Source: Eubacterium sp. (GTDB lineage: Bacteria; Bacillota; Clostridia; Lachnospirales; Lachnospiraceae). Taken from it: 64,000 nucleotides of DNA. The translations under genes and the position numbers were made by a program. Every line of letters starts with the position of its first letter. Within the stretch, counting starts at the first letter, position 1. Positions 54,801-63,600 of this stretch are shown here, one piece after another. The notes beneath the pieces are model-generated. The model saw nothing but the letters and a program-made list of their open reading frames with translations. It made no database searches and was not told the origin of the DNA. Where the stretch lies: assembly GCA_022794015.1 (NCBI GenBank), contig JAAWDZ010000029.1:1-64000 (forward strand), written 5' to 3'.

Positions 54801-54959
54801 CTTGGCAAAATTGTAGTAAAAGGCAGTAAACTGAATAAAATCGGCAAATCTGCTTTTTCGGGCATTGCGTCCAAACCGGTGGTAACTGTTCCAAAGAATA
54901 TGAAAAAGACATATACAGTTCTTTTTCAGAAAAATAACAAATCCATAAAGGTAAAATAA
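48888..54959 (+). CDS. Giant secreted GH2 beta-galactosidase with lectin, Ig, coiled-coil and LRR modules
   Basis: This 2023-aa protein has: a signal peptide (SLFMAVCMMVSMFHVPVRAAE); ricin-type lectin-like domain 1 (about 42-180); Big-type Ig domain (about 183-257); ricin-like domain 2 (about 262-397); Big domain 2 (about 400-485); a GH2 enzyme (about 490-1340) with acid/base Glu1016 (WSFGNEA) and nucleophile Glu1108 (EQEYAHAMG); LacZ small-chain-like region (about 1340-1650); a long coiled coil of repeated KLEAEAEKIA-like units (about 1660-1878); and BspA-type leucine-rich repeats at the end (VTSIAAGAFKNMKKLKKATIG). The coiled coil may hold the enzyme away from the cell, with the LRR part binding wall or host material (inference). 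Sequence identity to the first beta-galactosidase is limited to the catalytic core. Confidence 0.92.
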   Translation: MRTKQAKQKMRSVLSLFMAVCMMVSMFHVPVRAAETETQENSGMSGAYRLYSPQDGTQRMAPGSDNASLGNTLWLWEMGATAPYDCELFWFEDAGEGKYYWYCKQSDELVMQADAKAVSMQGKDTSNDAQKWELEKVEGTEDQYYIKNGARYVSAATDYHTQIIMSDAPKAWRFAKLEASMTLNLSGSAARVGDSVTAEVACIDENGNMADAADAVFTSSDPAVAEVEGNTVIAHKAGTVTIKAELNGSVAETEFTVLEPSAEWGKLYRIDSVLFEGYLLEPGADNVSEGVNLYLWNKGLQASRMWVFTDAGDGYVYWHPRTNTGLVMQSGDIGADVTMRSFTGDDSQKWKIEKDEESGNYRLQNKASGKYVGTENNANWQLAKMSEKDAPSALWILNELEATVSIDLESSFLQVGSSMQAEVALRDASGAAMKHEVTLSSSDETVASVSGKTITGVKEGSAEVTAHAVVDGKEYASNPIRITVMGDEPVFTGLEWYKDIEAAQKNREPSHADFIPYQDAATAAASEKSALDEDGAEKSNFYQLLTQKEWDFALVHNPEEADAADEKGYLAAELPEEAKADFAKEFVPHTWQTYRDENGKFKYFDEAIYTNSIYPWGSVAGNYIDYDDPQAPLTYNPIGYYRTEFDTPADWDGREIFISLQAVKSAYYLYVNGKQVGYTEDSHSAHDFNITPYLNAAGQKNTLAVKVYRWCTGSYLENQDYIQQSGIMRDVYLYSKDKKAEIRDFFVQTSFADRTDKNSDVTMTVDVDVRNLTSETVSDSYTVDVKLLDENGKTVGTDTITYGSLKALQGKSGADNPDAAAADGEKKLNLGDRKTATIEVKNPKKWFPDTPNLYMVTIELKDKNGKVIEAAADQVGFREIYKIDINEAGQESMQITGQKIIFRGVNRHDMSLENGSAIARQEIIDDMKLMKQFNVNAVRTSHYPNDKLLYDLADELGIFVYAEANVESHYGAYNDHEVAIPGEDERWVTPVVDRNMNMVELLKNHPSVIGWSFGNEATYTKIDWNDKYCFWAASMAILSRDASRLRMYERESDGYYHRYQKDKGADPWGMETRSRNIVDVHSTQYPEASAVKRYAENTGYKMPYFEQEYAHAMGQSFGSFNEFWKLNRTYDNVQGGFIWDWIDQSLETTREDGNTFWGYGGDWIDGSSNADAFCGNGLFYADRTPSAKAVQMRYDHQQVNFVLENENASVTDNVINVKVINELENTDLSAFDIKWSLTKDDKVIGKGTAALSTEGMKGSKFGEEMISIELPKVTPAAGDVYMLEFSVENKVKPDWDTEAVPYDNVVAHEQFDLTPEEGERTPLYYDLMKTFTKAEDTAAALLIEGVTSAGKSYSMEIDKTSGIIKNYKVDGKVVLEKGPVPSFWRAQNYNDTPVKYDSKMRNADDSMTLANALKITKDGSNKHIRIEANVSLPVDADQSLVYDIYGNGEIVVSSTFAPKSNFAPGTAGQYALPKVGVRMTVAPGYENLEYFGRGPEDNYTDRKTSNDVGVYRSTVTQQFDVKQLKPQENGNHTDVRWTSLTDADGNGLMVTADGTMETSALHVKAENINKSTYDYPYNDQKIRHSTEVEMDEQSYWCIDTMQRGVSNTGFFNHIPLEGFYPTTKQNADGSYPVYAKTFRITPVTAETNKMEQGKLGFTAADMELNDLLSELERMKEQYGNLQEAFGSLKAESDKIAGIQQEIKNLQDEAEKITDLEEKTKKIAELERKLNELKLETDKISEMEQEIGKISKLESELAGLKQEAEKLLGYEEQIKQIEGIQKDLAAMKEEADRLTKLEEEVSKIEELENDIRQMKAEAEKIAGLQAEIEKLKAEAEKIAKLEAEAAKAAQMQAQITALEKAKAELEANMNKILAELMKDKVSGAVKKGDTVTVGSVKYRVTNAEKKLAEAYAPKSKSARSITVAATVTVKGEKFAVTSIAAGAFKNMKKLKKATIGKNVTAIGKRAFSGDKKLGKIVVKGSKLNKIGKSAFSGIASKPVVTVPKNMKKTYTVLFQKNNKSIKVK

Positions 54960-54977
54960 TGTATTGTCCGTAAGGAA

Positions 54978-55012
54978 AACGCCCCCGCAGACGAAGAGCT
55001 GCGGGGGCGTTT
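54978..55012 (+). terminator. GC-rich hairpin after the second beta-galactosidase
   Basis: AACGCCCCCGCAG pairs with CTGCGGGGGCGTT, with a short TTTA tail. Confidence 0.8.
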
Positions 55013-55121
55013 ACTGCGTGGTAAGGTTTCGTTAAATATGAATTTTGCAGAACAGAAACTTGCAAAATTTTTATTTTTTATAAATAAAATGAAAGAAAAT
55101 TAAGAAATAAAGAAAAAATGA

Positions 55122-56533
<1,412 letters not shown>

Positions 56534-56554
56534 AATTTGAAATATGGAATATGA

Positions 56555-56591
56555 AAAAATCCCCGCAGTCTGACAGCTGCGGGGATTTTTT
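56555..56591 (+). terminator. Rho-independent terminator of gdhA
   Basis: AAAAATCCCCGCAG pairs with CTGCGGGGATTTTT and is followed by T residues. Confidence 0.93.
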
Positions 56592-56610
56592 GACAGTCAG
56601 TGGTTAAAAA

Positions 56611-56666
56611 TAATCCACTATTTTAAAAGAATAAACCTGTTGTATTTTTTCAGGAAATGTTATAAT
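56611..56666 (+). promoter_or_regulatory. Promoter with shared upstream element A (binding-protein operon)
   Basis: ATAATCCACTATTTTAAAA stands upstream of TATAAT (56661-56666), with 47 bp from the T of TCCAC to the -10. Element, CTGTT and GTTATAAT recur at nearly the same spacing before the modular secreted protein gene at 60.6 kb. No good -35 is seen, consistent with an activator-dependent promoter. Confidence 0.65.
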
Positions 56667-56741
56667 TTTTATGTAAAGTGTTTACTTATAATAATTGTGA
56701 AACACTGGTATCAGACAGATGAGAAGGAGTTGTGGCACGTT

Positions 56742-58046
56742 GTGAAACGGGGGACTTGCAGAGATATAAAAAGAAGAGCGGCTGCGGCTGTTTTTGGCCT
56801 GTGCGCTGTTTTTGTATTCACCGGGTGCGCAGGAGAGAACATGCCAGATGAAGCAGCAGAGGATCAGGTTACGCTTACGCTGTTTTCCAATCTGCCGGAT
56901 CGCAGAAATGGGCAGGGATTGGTAGAACAGATGATTATAGACGAATATATGAACCTGCATCCGGAGATTAAAATTGAAGTTGAAACATTAAATGATGAGG
57001 ATTACAAGACGAAATTCAGGGCATATGCCATTGAAGGAATGCCGGACATTGTAAGCGTCTGGGGGCTGTCGGCGTTTATGCTGGACGGGATTTTTGCGGA
57101 GCTGGATGAGGAGGATTACCGGGATTACGGATTTATGTCGGGGTCGCTGGACGGATTCCGGATAGACGGGAAATTATACGGCCTGCCCAGGAATACGGAT
57201 GTAATAGGGTTTTATTATAATAAAAAGCTGTTTGCGGAGCATGGGTGGGAGATACCGGAGACATACGGGCAGCTGCTGGAGCTTGCGTCGCACATACGGG
57301 CGGCAGGCTTTGCCCCGGTGGCAATGGACGGCCTGGACAGCTGGCCAGTGGCTGATTTTTATTCGAATATTCTTTATAAAATCACCGGAGGATATCAGGA
57401 AATGTTAAGCCAGGCAATTGCAGAGGCAGATTTTTCGGACCCGGCATTTGCAGAAGGGATCGGGCTGCTGCGGCAGGCGGTAGACGCAGGGCTGTTTCAG
57501 GATGGGTATGATTATCAGGATTATGGTATGGCAATGAATTTGTTTACCAGCGGTCAGGCCGCTATGTTTTATATGGGCAGCTGGGAAGCTTCTATGACAA
57601 AAAATGGGGATATACCGCAGGAGGTGCGTGATAATATTGGCATGTTTCTCATGCCCCGGCTGCCTGGCGAAAAAGCAGAAAGTACAGGTATTATGGCATG
57701 GAACGGAGGAGGATATGCGGTTTCAGCAGAGTCACGAAAACGCGAAGAAGCAGTGCGTTTTCTGAATTTTATGTATCAGCCTGACAAGTTGTCCAGATAT
57801 GGATGGGAGAACAGCATCGGCATGTCGGCGCAGGATCAGTCTGCGTATATTACCGGGGATGAAACCGAACTGCAGCTTGCGTTTGTAGAAGTTTTAAATG
57901 CTGCAAAGAGTATGTCCGGCACGCCTGTCAATGACGCCGGGAGCGCAGCGTTTAAGGCATGTATAGAAAGATATATTATAGAAGCAGCGAACAGCGCAAT
58001 GGAGATCGGAGATTTTTTGAAAAAACTTGAAGAGGCCTGCAGGTGA
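56742..58046 (+). CDS. Sugar-type ABC solute-binding lipoprotein (orphan)
   Basis: This roughly 434-aa protein has a basic N-terminus, a hydrophobic signal and the lipobox FTGCAG, then a family-1 extracellular solute-binding fold (VTLTLFSNLPD..., EGMPDIVSVWG, GLPRNTDVIGFYYNKKLF, AAMFYMGSWE). It binds a carbohydrate outside the membrane. The start is uncertain: GTG 56742 is 12 nt after AGAAGGAG, and TTG 56730 is also in frame; the track start is too far upstream. No permease or ATPase genes follow. Instead a YesM-like kinase begins 15 nt downstream, so the protein may be a sensor subunit rather than, or as well as, a transporter part. Confidence 0.88.
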   Translation: MKRGTCRDIKRRAAAAVFGLCAVFVFTGCAGENMPDEAAEDQVTLTLFSNLPDRRNGQGLVEQMIIDEYMNLHPEIKIEVETLNDEDYKTKFRAYAIEGMPDIVSVWGLSAFMLDGIFAELDEEDYRDYGFMSGSLDGFRIDGKLYGLPRNTDVIGFYYNKKLFAEHGWEIPETYGQLLELASHIRAAGFAPVAMDGLDSWPVADFYSNILYKITGGYQEMLSQAIAEADFSDPAFAEGIGLLRQAVDAGLFQDGYDYQDYGMAMNLFTSGQAAMFYMGSWEASMTKNGDIPQEVRDNIGMFLMPRLPGEKAESTGIMAWNGGGYAVSAESRKREEAVRFLNFMYQPDKLSRYGWENSIGMSAQDQSAYITGDETELQLAFVEVLNAAKSMSGTPVNDAGSAAFKACIERYIIEAANSAMEIGDFLKKLEEACR

Positions 58047-58061
58047 CAGGAGGAAGAACAG

Positions 58062-59861
58062 ATGAGGCGTGTACGGAATTTAAGCATCCGCGATAAAATC
58101 TTATATGGCAGCTATCTGATTATTATACCGGTTCTCCTTCTGATCGGCCTTGTGATGACAGGCTTCAGTTATTCCGCGGCACAGAGCAGCTATACCGGAC
58201 AGCAGGTTAGCAGTGCGGAAAATCTGGCTTCTTCATTGCGAATTCTGTTTCAGGATGTCAATGATCTCTCCCTGAGCATTGCGACAAATTCAGCCGTACT
58301 TGATATTTTGCATTCCAATCAGTCGGATGAACTGAATCTGGATTCTGAACTGTGGGTGCATCGGACGTCTGTACAGATGATTGAGGATATCGTGGCCTTA
58401 AAGGGGTATGTAAAAACGATGTCTGTATATCCGGAAAACGGTGTAGTCCCGTATCTGCGCTGTATGGATTCAAGCGCATATATATTTGACTTATCAGAAA
58501 TCCGCAAGTCTAAAGAATATAAAGATACGATAGCGCACCGTGGAAAGGGGCTGTGGGTAAAGTGCAGCAGGGGAAAGGGAACGCTGTTTGAGGCCAACAG
58601 AGAGGATAAACTGGTGCTTTGCAGAGGCGTGTGGGATGCAGAGAGGAAAAATCAGGTCGGCTTTCTGACCATAGGCGTCGCGGAACAGGAAATCAGAAAG
58701 CTCTGTGAAAATGCTGTTGAGGAAAAGGACGAGGGAATTCTGCTGTTAAATGCGACGGGGGAAATGATTGTAAGCTACGGAAAAGAGGTGAAGGGAGCAG
58801 CGGAATATATTGCGGAGCAGGAATTTTTAGGGCAGGAGAAGTGCAGAGGAAGCTTTAACGGAACCGAAATATACGGTTACGAAATACTGCCGGAAAATTG
58901 CTATGTATACAAGACGGTAAGAAAACGCACTTTTCTGGACTTTTTTTGCGATATTGTGTATCTGCCGCTGCTTTTTGCCGCCGGAATTATTCTTGGCCTG
59001 CTTCCGGTGCTGCTATTTGTTTCTTCGCTGGTCAGCGAGCCGATGGGGAAGGTCTGCGCAGCGATGGTGCAATTTCGGCAGGGAGATTTTGATCAGAGGC
59101 TGGAGGTGGTTTCCGGAGATGAAATTGGTCAGGTTGCAGAAGGCTTTAATCAGATGGTGGCGCATATAAAGGAACTGATTGATAAAAATTATATTATGGC
59201 GCTCAAGGAAAGAGAGAGCGAGCTTGCCCTGCTGCAGGCGCAGATTAATCCGCATTTTTTGTATAATGCTCTGGACAGTATTTACTGGCAGGCGGTAAAC
59301 GCGGATGATGAGGATACGGCAGAAAGCATTTATGGTCTTTCACAGCTGTTTCGGCTTGTACTCAGTCAGGGGAATCAGTTTGTAACGGTAGAAATGGAAA
59401 CGGAGCTGGTGGAGCGCTATCTGGAAATTCAGAAGATGAGATTTCTGCGTCAGATGGAGTATGAGATTCAGGTAGAGCCGGAGGTTTTATATGAAAAAAT
59501 TCCGAAGCTTATTTTACAGCCTTTTGTAGAAAATGCAGTAGTGCATGGGATAGAAAAAAAGGACATGGTCTGCACGATTTGTGTAACGGCAAAATGGGAA
59601 GGCAACGGGATTCTGTTTCAGATTTGCGATACGGGCGCGGGCATGTCCGCAGAGCAGCTGGAAAGCATCTGGGAGCAAGGGTCTGATCAGAAATTTTCCG
59701 GGCAGAGGATTGGCGGCTATGCCGTCAAAAATATAAGACAACGTCTAAAGCTGGTTTATGGCGGCGCATACCGTCTGGATATTCAAAGCGAAGAGGGAAA
59801 AGGTACGACAGTGACGATTTATATTCCAGGGGAAGAAAAGGAGGAGGAGCATGGTACTTAA
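58062..59861 (+). CDS. YesM-like sensor histidine kinase
   Basis: This 599-aa kinase has a membrane helix (about 15-37), a large extracellular Cache-like domain (about 40-295), a second helix (about 300-325), HAMP (about 325-375), a His_kinase domain with QINPHFLYNALDS (His398) and an HATPase with LILQPFVENAVVHGI and GGYAVKNIRQRL. It senses an extracellular signal, perhaps together with the binding lipoprotein encoded just before it. ACAGGAGGAAG precedes the ATG. It overlaps the regulator gene by 11 nt. Confidence 0.93.
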   Translation: MRRVRNLSIRDKILYGSYLIIIPVLLLIGLVMTGFSYSAAQSSYTGQQVSSAENLASSLRILFQDVNDLSLSIATNSAVLDILHSNQSDELNLDSELWVHRTSVQMIEDIVALKGYVKTMSVYPENGVVPYLRCMDSSAYIFDLSEIRKSKEYKDTIAHRGKGLWVKCSRGKGTLFEANREDKLVLCRGVWDAERKNQVGFLTIGVAEQEIRKLCENAVEEKDEGILLLNATGEMIVSYGKEVKGAAEYIAEQEFLGQEKCRGSFNGTEIYGYEILPENCYVYKTVRKRTFLDFFCDIVYLPLLFAAGIILGLLPVLLFVSSLVSEPMGKVCAAMVQFRQGDFDQRLEVVSGDEIGQVAEGFNQMVAHIKELIDKNYIMALKERESELALLQAQINPHFLYNALDSIYWQAVNADDEDTAESIYGLSQLFRLVLSQGNQFVTVEMETELVERYLEIQKMRFLRQMEYEIQVEPEVLYEKIPKLILQPFVENAVVHGIEKKDMVCTICVTAKWEGNGILFQICDTGAGMSAEQLESIWEQGSDQKFSGQRIGGYAVKNIRQRLKLVYGGAYRLDIQSEEGKGTTVTIYIPGEEKEEEHGT

Positions 59862-60582
59862 GCTGTTGATCGCAGAGGATGAGGATATTATACGCAATGG
59901 TATGGAAAAATATATCCGTCTGCATACGGAGCGTTTTACACAGATTTATACGGCAAAAAACGGAGGGGAGGCATTGGATCTGGTTTTTAAGCACCGGCCG
60001 GATATCCTGCTTTTGGATATGCAGATGCCGGTAAAAAATGGAATTGCAGTTATGCAGGAGATGAAAAGGGCACAGATTACGCCAGAGATAATTGTTTTAA
60101 GCGGTTTTGATGAATTCAGCTTTGCGCAGCAGGCTCTGCGGTTCGGCGTGAGGGATTATCTGCTAAAACCGGTTCGTTCGTCGGATATTTTAAAGCTTCT
60201 GCTTTTGGTGGCGGATGAAATTGAGGGCGTGGAGGCGGACGGCGGAAGACAGGAAGAAAAATCTTCGTTTCATATTGTAGACCGGGCGCGGGAATATGTG
60301 GAAGAGCATTATGGAGAAGAGCTTACATTACAGAAGGTGGCGGATGTTGTGGGGATATCCGCCGGGTACCTTTCGTCGCAATTTTCACAGCATCTGGATT
60401 GCGGGTTTATAGATTACCTGAACAAAATACGGGTGGAACATGCATGCGCTTATCTGAAGCAGAATTATTTTAAAACATATGAAATTGCTTATAAGGTGGG
60501 ATACCGGGATGAAAAGTATTTTTCGCGGGTATTTAAAAAGCTGACAGGGATGTCGCCAAGCGAATATAAGAGCCGGCCGTAG
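59851..60582 (+). CDS. YesN-like AraC-family response regulator
   Basis: This 243-aa regulator has a receiver (about 1-120) with Asp56 (DILLLDMQMPVKNG) and a C-terminal AraC double helix-turn-helix (about 145-243; LQKVADVVGISAGYLSSQF, IAYKVGYRDEKYFSRVFKKL). Upon phosphorylation by the adjacent kinase it should bind direct or inverted sites upstream of sugar-use promoters. The shared elements before its own operon and before the next gene are the natural candidates. Confidence 0.93.
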   Translation: MVLKLLIAEDEDIIRNGMEKYIRLHTERFTQIYTAKNGGEALDLVFKHRPDILLLDMQMPVKNGIAVMQEMKRAQITPEIIVLSGFDEFSFAQQALRFGVRDYLLKPVRSSDILKLLLLVADEIEGVEADGGRQEEKSSFHIVDRAREYVEEHYGEELTLQKVADVVGISAGYLSSQFSQHLDCGFIDYLNKIRVEHACAYLKQNYFKTYEIAYKVGYRDEKYFSRVFKKLTGMSPSEYKSRP

Positions 60583-60610
60583 GGTTGATGACGGAAAAAG
60601 AATATGAAAA

Positions 60611-60667
60611 TAGTCCACCATTTTGGAAAAATGGGTTCTGTTTTCATTTTTTTTGTGCTGTTATAAT
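60611..60667 (+). promoter_or_regulatory. Promoter with shared upstream element B (modular secreted protein)
   Basis: ATAGTCCACCATTTTGGAAA stands 48 bp (from the T of TCCAC) before TATAAT (60662-60667). Its core CCATTTT-gga-AAAATGG is a perfect inverted repeat. CTGTT and GTTATAAT are shared with element A. The promoter has no clear -35. Confidence 0.65.
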
Positions 60668-60696
60668 AAAACTATCAAAATAACAGGAGGTATAAG

Positions 60697-63600
60697 ATGA
60701 AGGAAAAGTTTTTATCACTGTGTCTGTCGTTTGTAATGCTTCTGACGGCAGTGACAGGAGCAGTCCCTGCTGCGGCGGTGCGGGCTGCGCAGCTGCCGGA
60801 AACAATTGTGGTGAAAGGCAGCGCAGTGGAAGCCAAGTGGCTGACAGAAAATGGTACGGATACCTATGGAGATGGAAAAGAAGCGGAATACTTAAAGGTT
60901 TCAAGCGGTCAGTATGCAAACGGAGAATTTATGGCAGAGTTTGCAGAGGCGGGAATTTATCAGATGAGTTTTCTGGCTGCAGTAAAATCTGCCCCTACCA
61001 AATTTCACATTGAAGTACGTCCGGAAAGTGATGAAAATGCTTTTAAGACATTTTATGATGATGCATTTTTTGCCGTGACAGATGAAGGAGACAGTTATAA
61101 TACGTATACCGAATTTGGAAACGGCCCTTCCGTACAGATTCCAGCGGCAGGCAGTTATGTATTTAAAATCGGTTCCTGGGCACAAGGCGCTGATTTTAAA
61201 TTGGCTGAGATACGGTTTGATGCCACGGAAATCTTTGAACCGTATGATCCGCAGCGGGTGCATCCTGTAGCTGCAGACGGCGAAACAGAGCTGGTAATCG
61301 GAGATTTACGTAACGGCGTTCCGAAGGATACGGCGCGGGACTTTAAGCTGAATGTGGCCAAAGCCGGGAATTACACGATTACTTATACCCTGGGTCAAAA
61401 TAGCGGCACGCTTGCATCGGATTCGGAGGATGCGTTTGGGGTAACGGTAAATCCGGGAATGGAAACAGAGGAAAGTTATCCGGCAGTGACAATTACAAAG
61501 TATTATCAGGAGCTGCCGGTGAAACAGACGGTCAGTCTTGGCGCGGGAGAGCAGACGCTTCGTTTACAGACGCTTGTAGACGGCTTTACGATTACAAAAG
61601 TGGTTTTGAATCCGCAGACGGTTCATACGGCTGACGCAACGCAGGGCGGCGATGTCATTGACGCCTCGGCTTACAGCAGCGCGTCAGGCTTCCATGCGAT
61701 TGAAGCAGGCGGAAATATTGGTTATTCTGCGGAAGGGCTTAAAGTCGATTATGCCGTTTTGGTAGAAAAATCCGGCGTATATACGGTTTCTTATGAGTAT
61801 ATTTCACAGAATGAAGCATCTTTGATTACACAGATTGACGGAGTGCAGGTAGCGGAGAGTGAAACGGCAGCTTCTACAGCGCCGGGCAACTGGTATGAGG
61901 CAGATTATGCAGATACGGAAACAGATGGCGTTTCCTTCCGTCTGGAAAAAGGGCTTCATACGGTTAGCGTTGTATGGACAAAAGCAAATATTAATATGAA
62001 GTCGTTGAATCTGATCTGCATGACGCCGGATATGGGTGCTTATGTATTTGAAGTGGAAGGCGAGCTTGGACCTGACGGAACTGGCGCTTATCAGGTTTCC
62101 TCCGGAAAAGAAACCGATATAAACGGAAACGAGGTTGGCTATATGCAGGTTTCCTCTGCGCAGTATGCAAACGGCAGATGGATTGTAAATTTCCCGTATG
62201 CAGGTACATATAAGGTGCAGATGGTGATGGCAGTTCCTACTCTGACAAATAATGTGCATATGGAATGGACGCCAGCGCCAGCACAGAGCGACAATGATTT
62301 TACAGTGTTAAGCGAAAATATACCGGTAGAGCAGACTCAGCCGAATGAGTACAGGACATTTGGCGGACCGGAGCTTGCAGTAGAAGAAGCGGGCGAATAT
62401 GATATAAAATTCGGTTCCTGGGTGGCAGGCGCAAACTGGAAGCTGGACAAATTTATTTTTACCTGTGAAAATCCGGTTATGCCGCCGTCAACAGATGAAC
62501 CACTGATCGTGGAAAAAGGCAGTACATTGAACCTGCGGGAAGCTTTGGCGGCCAATAAAAAAGGAAGCCTCCGCGCGAATCCTTCTACTGGCGATTATGT
62601 GGATTATGTGATTGAAGTTAAAGAGGAAGGCGATTATATTCTGACCTATTCTGTAGGCGCAAACAACGGTGCGGTTGAGGATGCATTCCAGGTGCAGGTT
62701 GCGGAATACAAGGAAGAAGTAAGCGGTGATAATTTTACACAGAAGCTTGCGCCAGTGCAGATGACACGCTACTATGACGCTATTATGGAAAGGCAGGCAA
62801 TTCGCCTGAGGGCAGGTAAATTTGTGCTGAGGACAAAGGCGTTAAACAGTGGCTTTAGCCTTTCACGGTTTACGATTTCTGATCAGATTGTAACGGAAAT
62901 TCCGGGAGACGGCACAGCTGTTACGATTGATGCGGTAGATTTTAACGACAGCGACAATTATCATGCAATCCAGAGTGGCAGCGCAGGCGGTAAAGGAAAC
63001 ATCGGTTATTCTGCGCCGGGGCTTGGTCTGGATTATGCGGTGCAGACAGAAAAGAGCGGTATTTATAACATCAGCTACCATTATACGTCATCCGGTGACA
63101 GCAGCCTGACGACGCAGCGTCTGACAGGAGACGGCGTAGTAAGCCTGGGAACCAGTCAGATTTTAAAAGCAACCGGAACTGGAAACTGGTATGATGCGGA
63201 TTATGTTGACAGTGAGAATGTCCCTGTATTGCTGGCAGGAGGACAAAATACCCTGCGCGTGCGCTGGGATTCAGCAGACATCAACTTAAGATCTTTTACA
63301 CTGGCATATCAGGGAAGCGCAGTGGAGTATGTTAAAGAGCTGCTTGGCGCTCTTCCGTCGAAGGGAGATCTGACACTGGAAGACGAAGCTGCAGTGGAAA
63401 AGGCAAAGGCTTCCTATGAGGCACTTTCGGCAGAAGAGAAGGAGCAGATCGAAGCAGAGCTTGTAACGAAATTAAATGAGGCAATCGCACAGATTCCGGT
63501 TTTATGGCTTGCAAAAACAATTGCGGACAACAAAGAGAATCTGGAAAAAACATTCGGTACATATAACGAAGCAGACTACAGACCGGAAAAATGGACGCAG

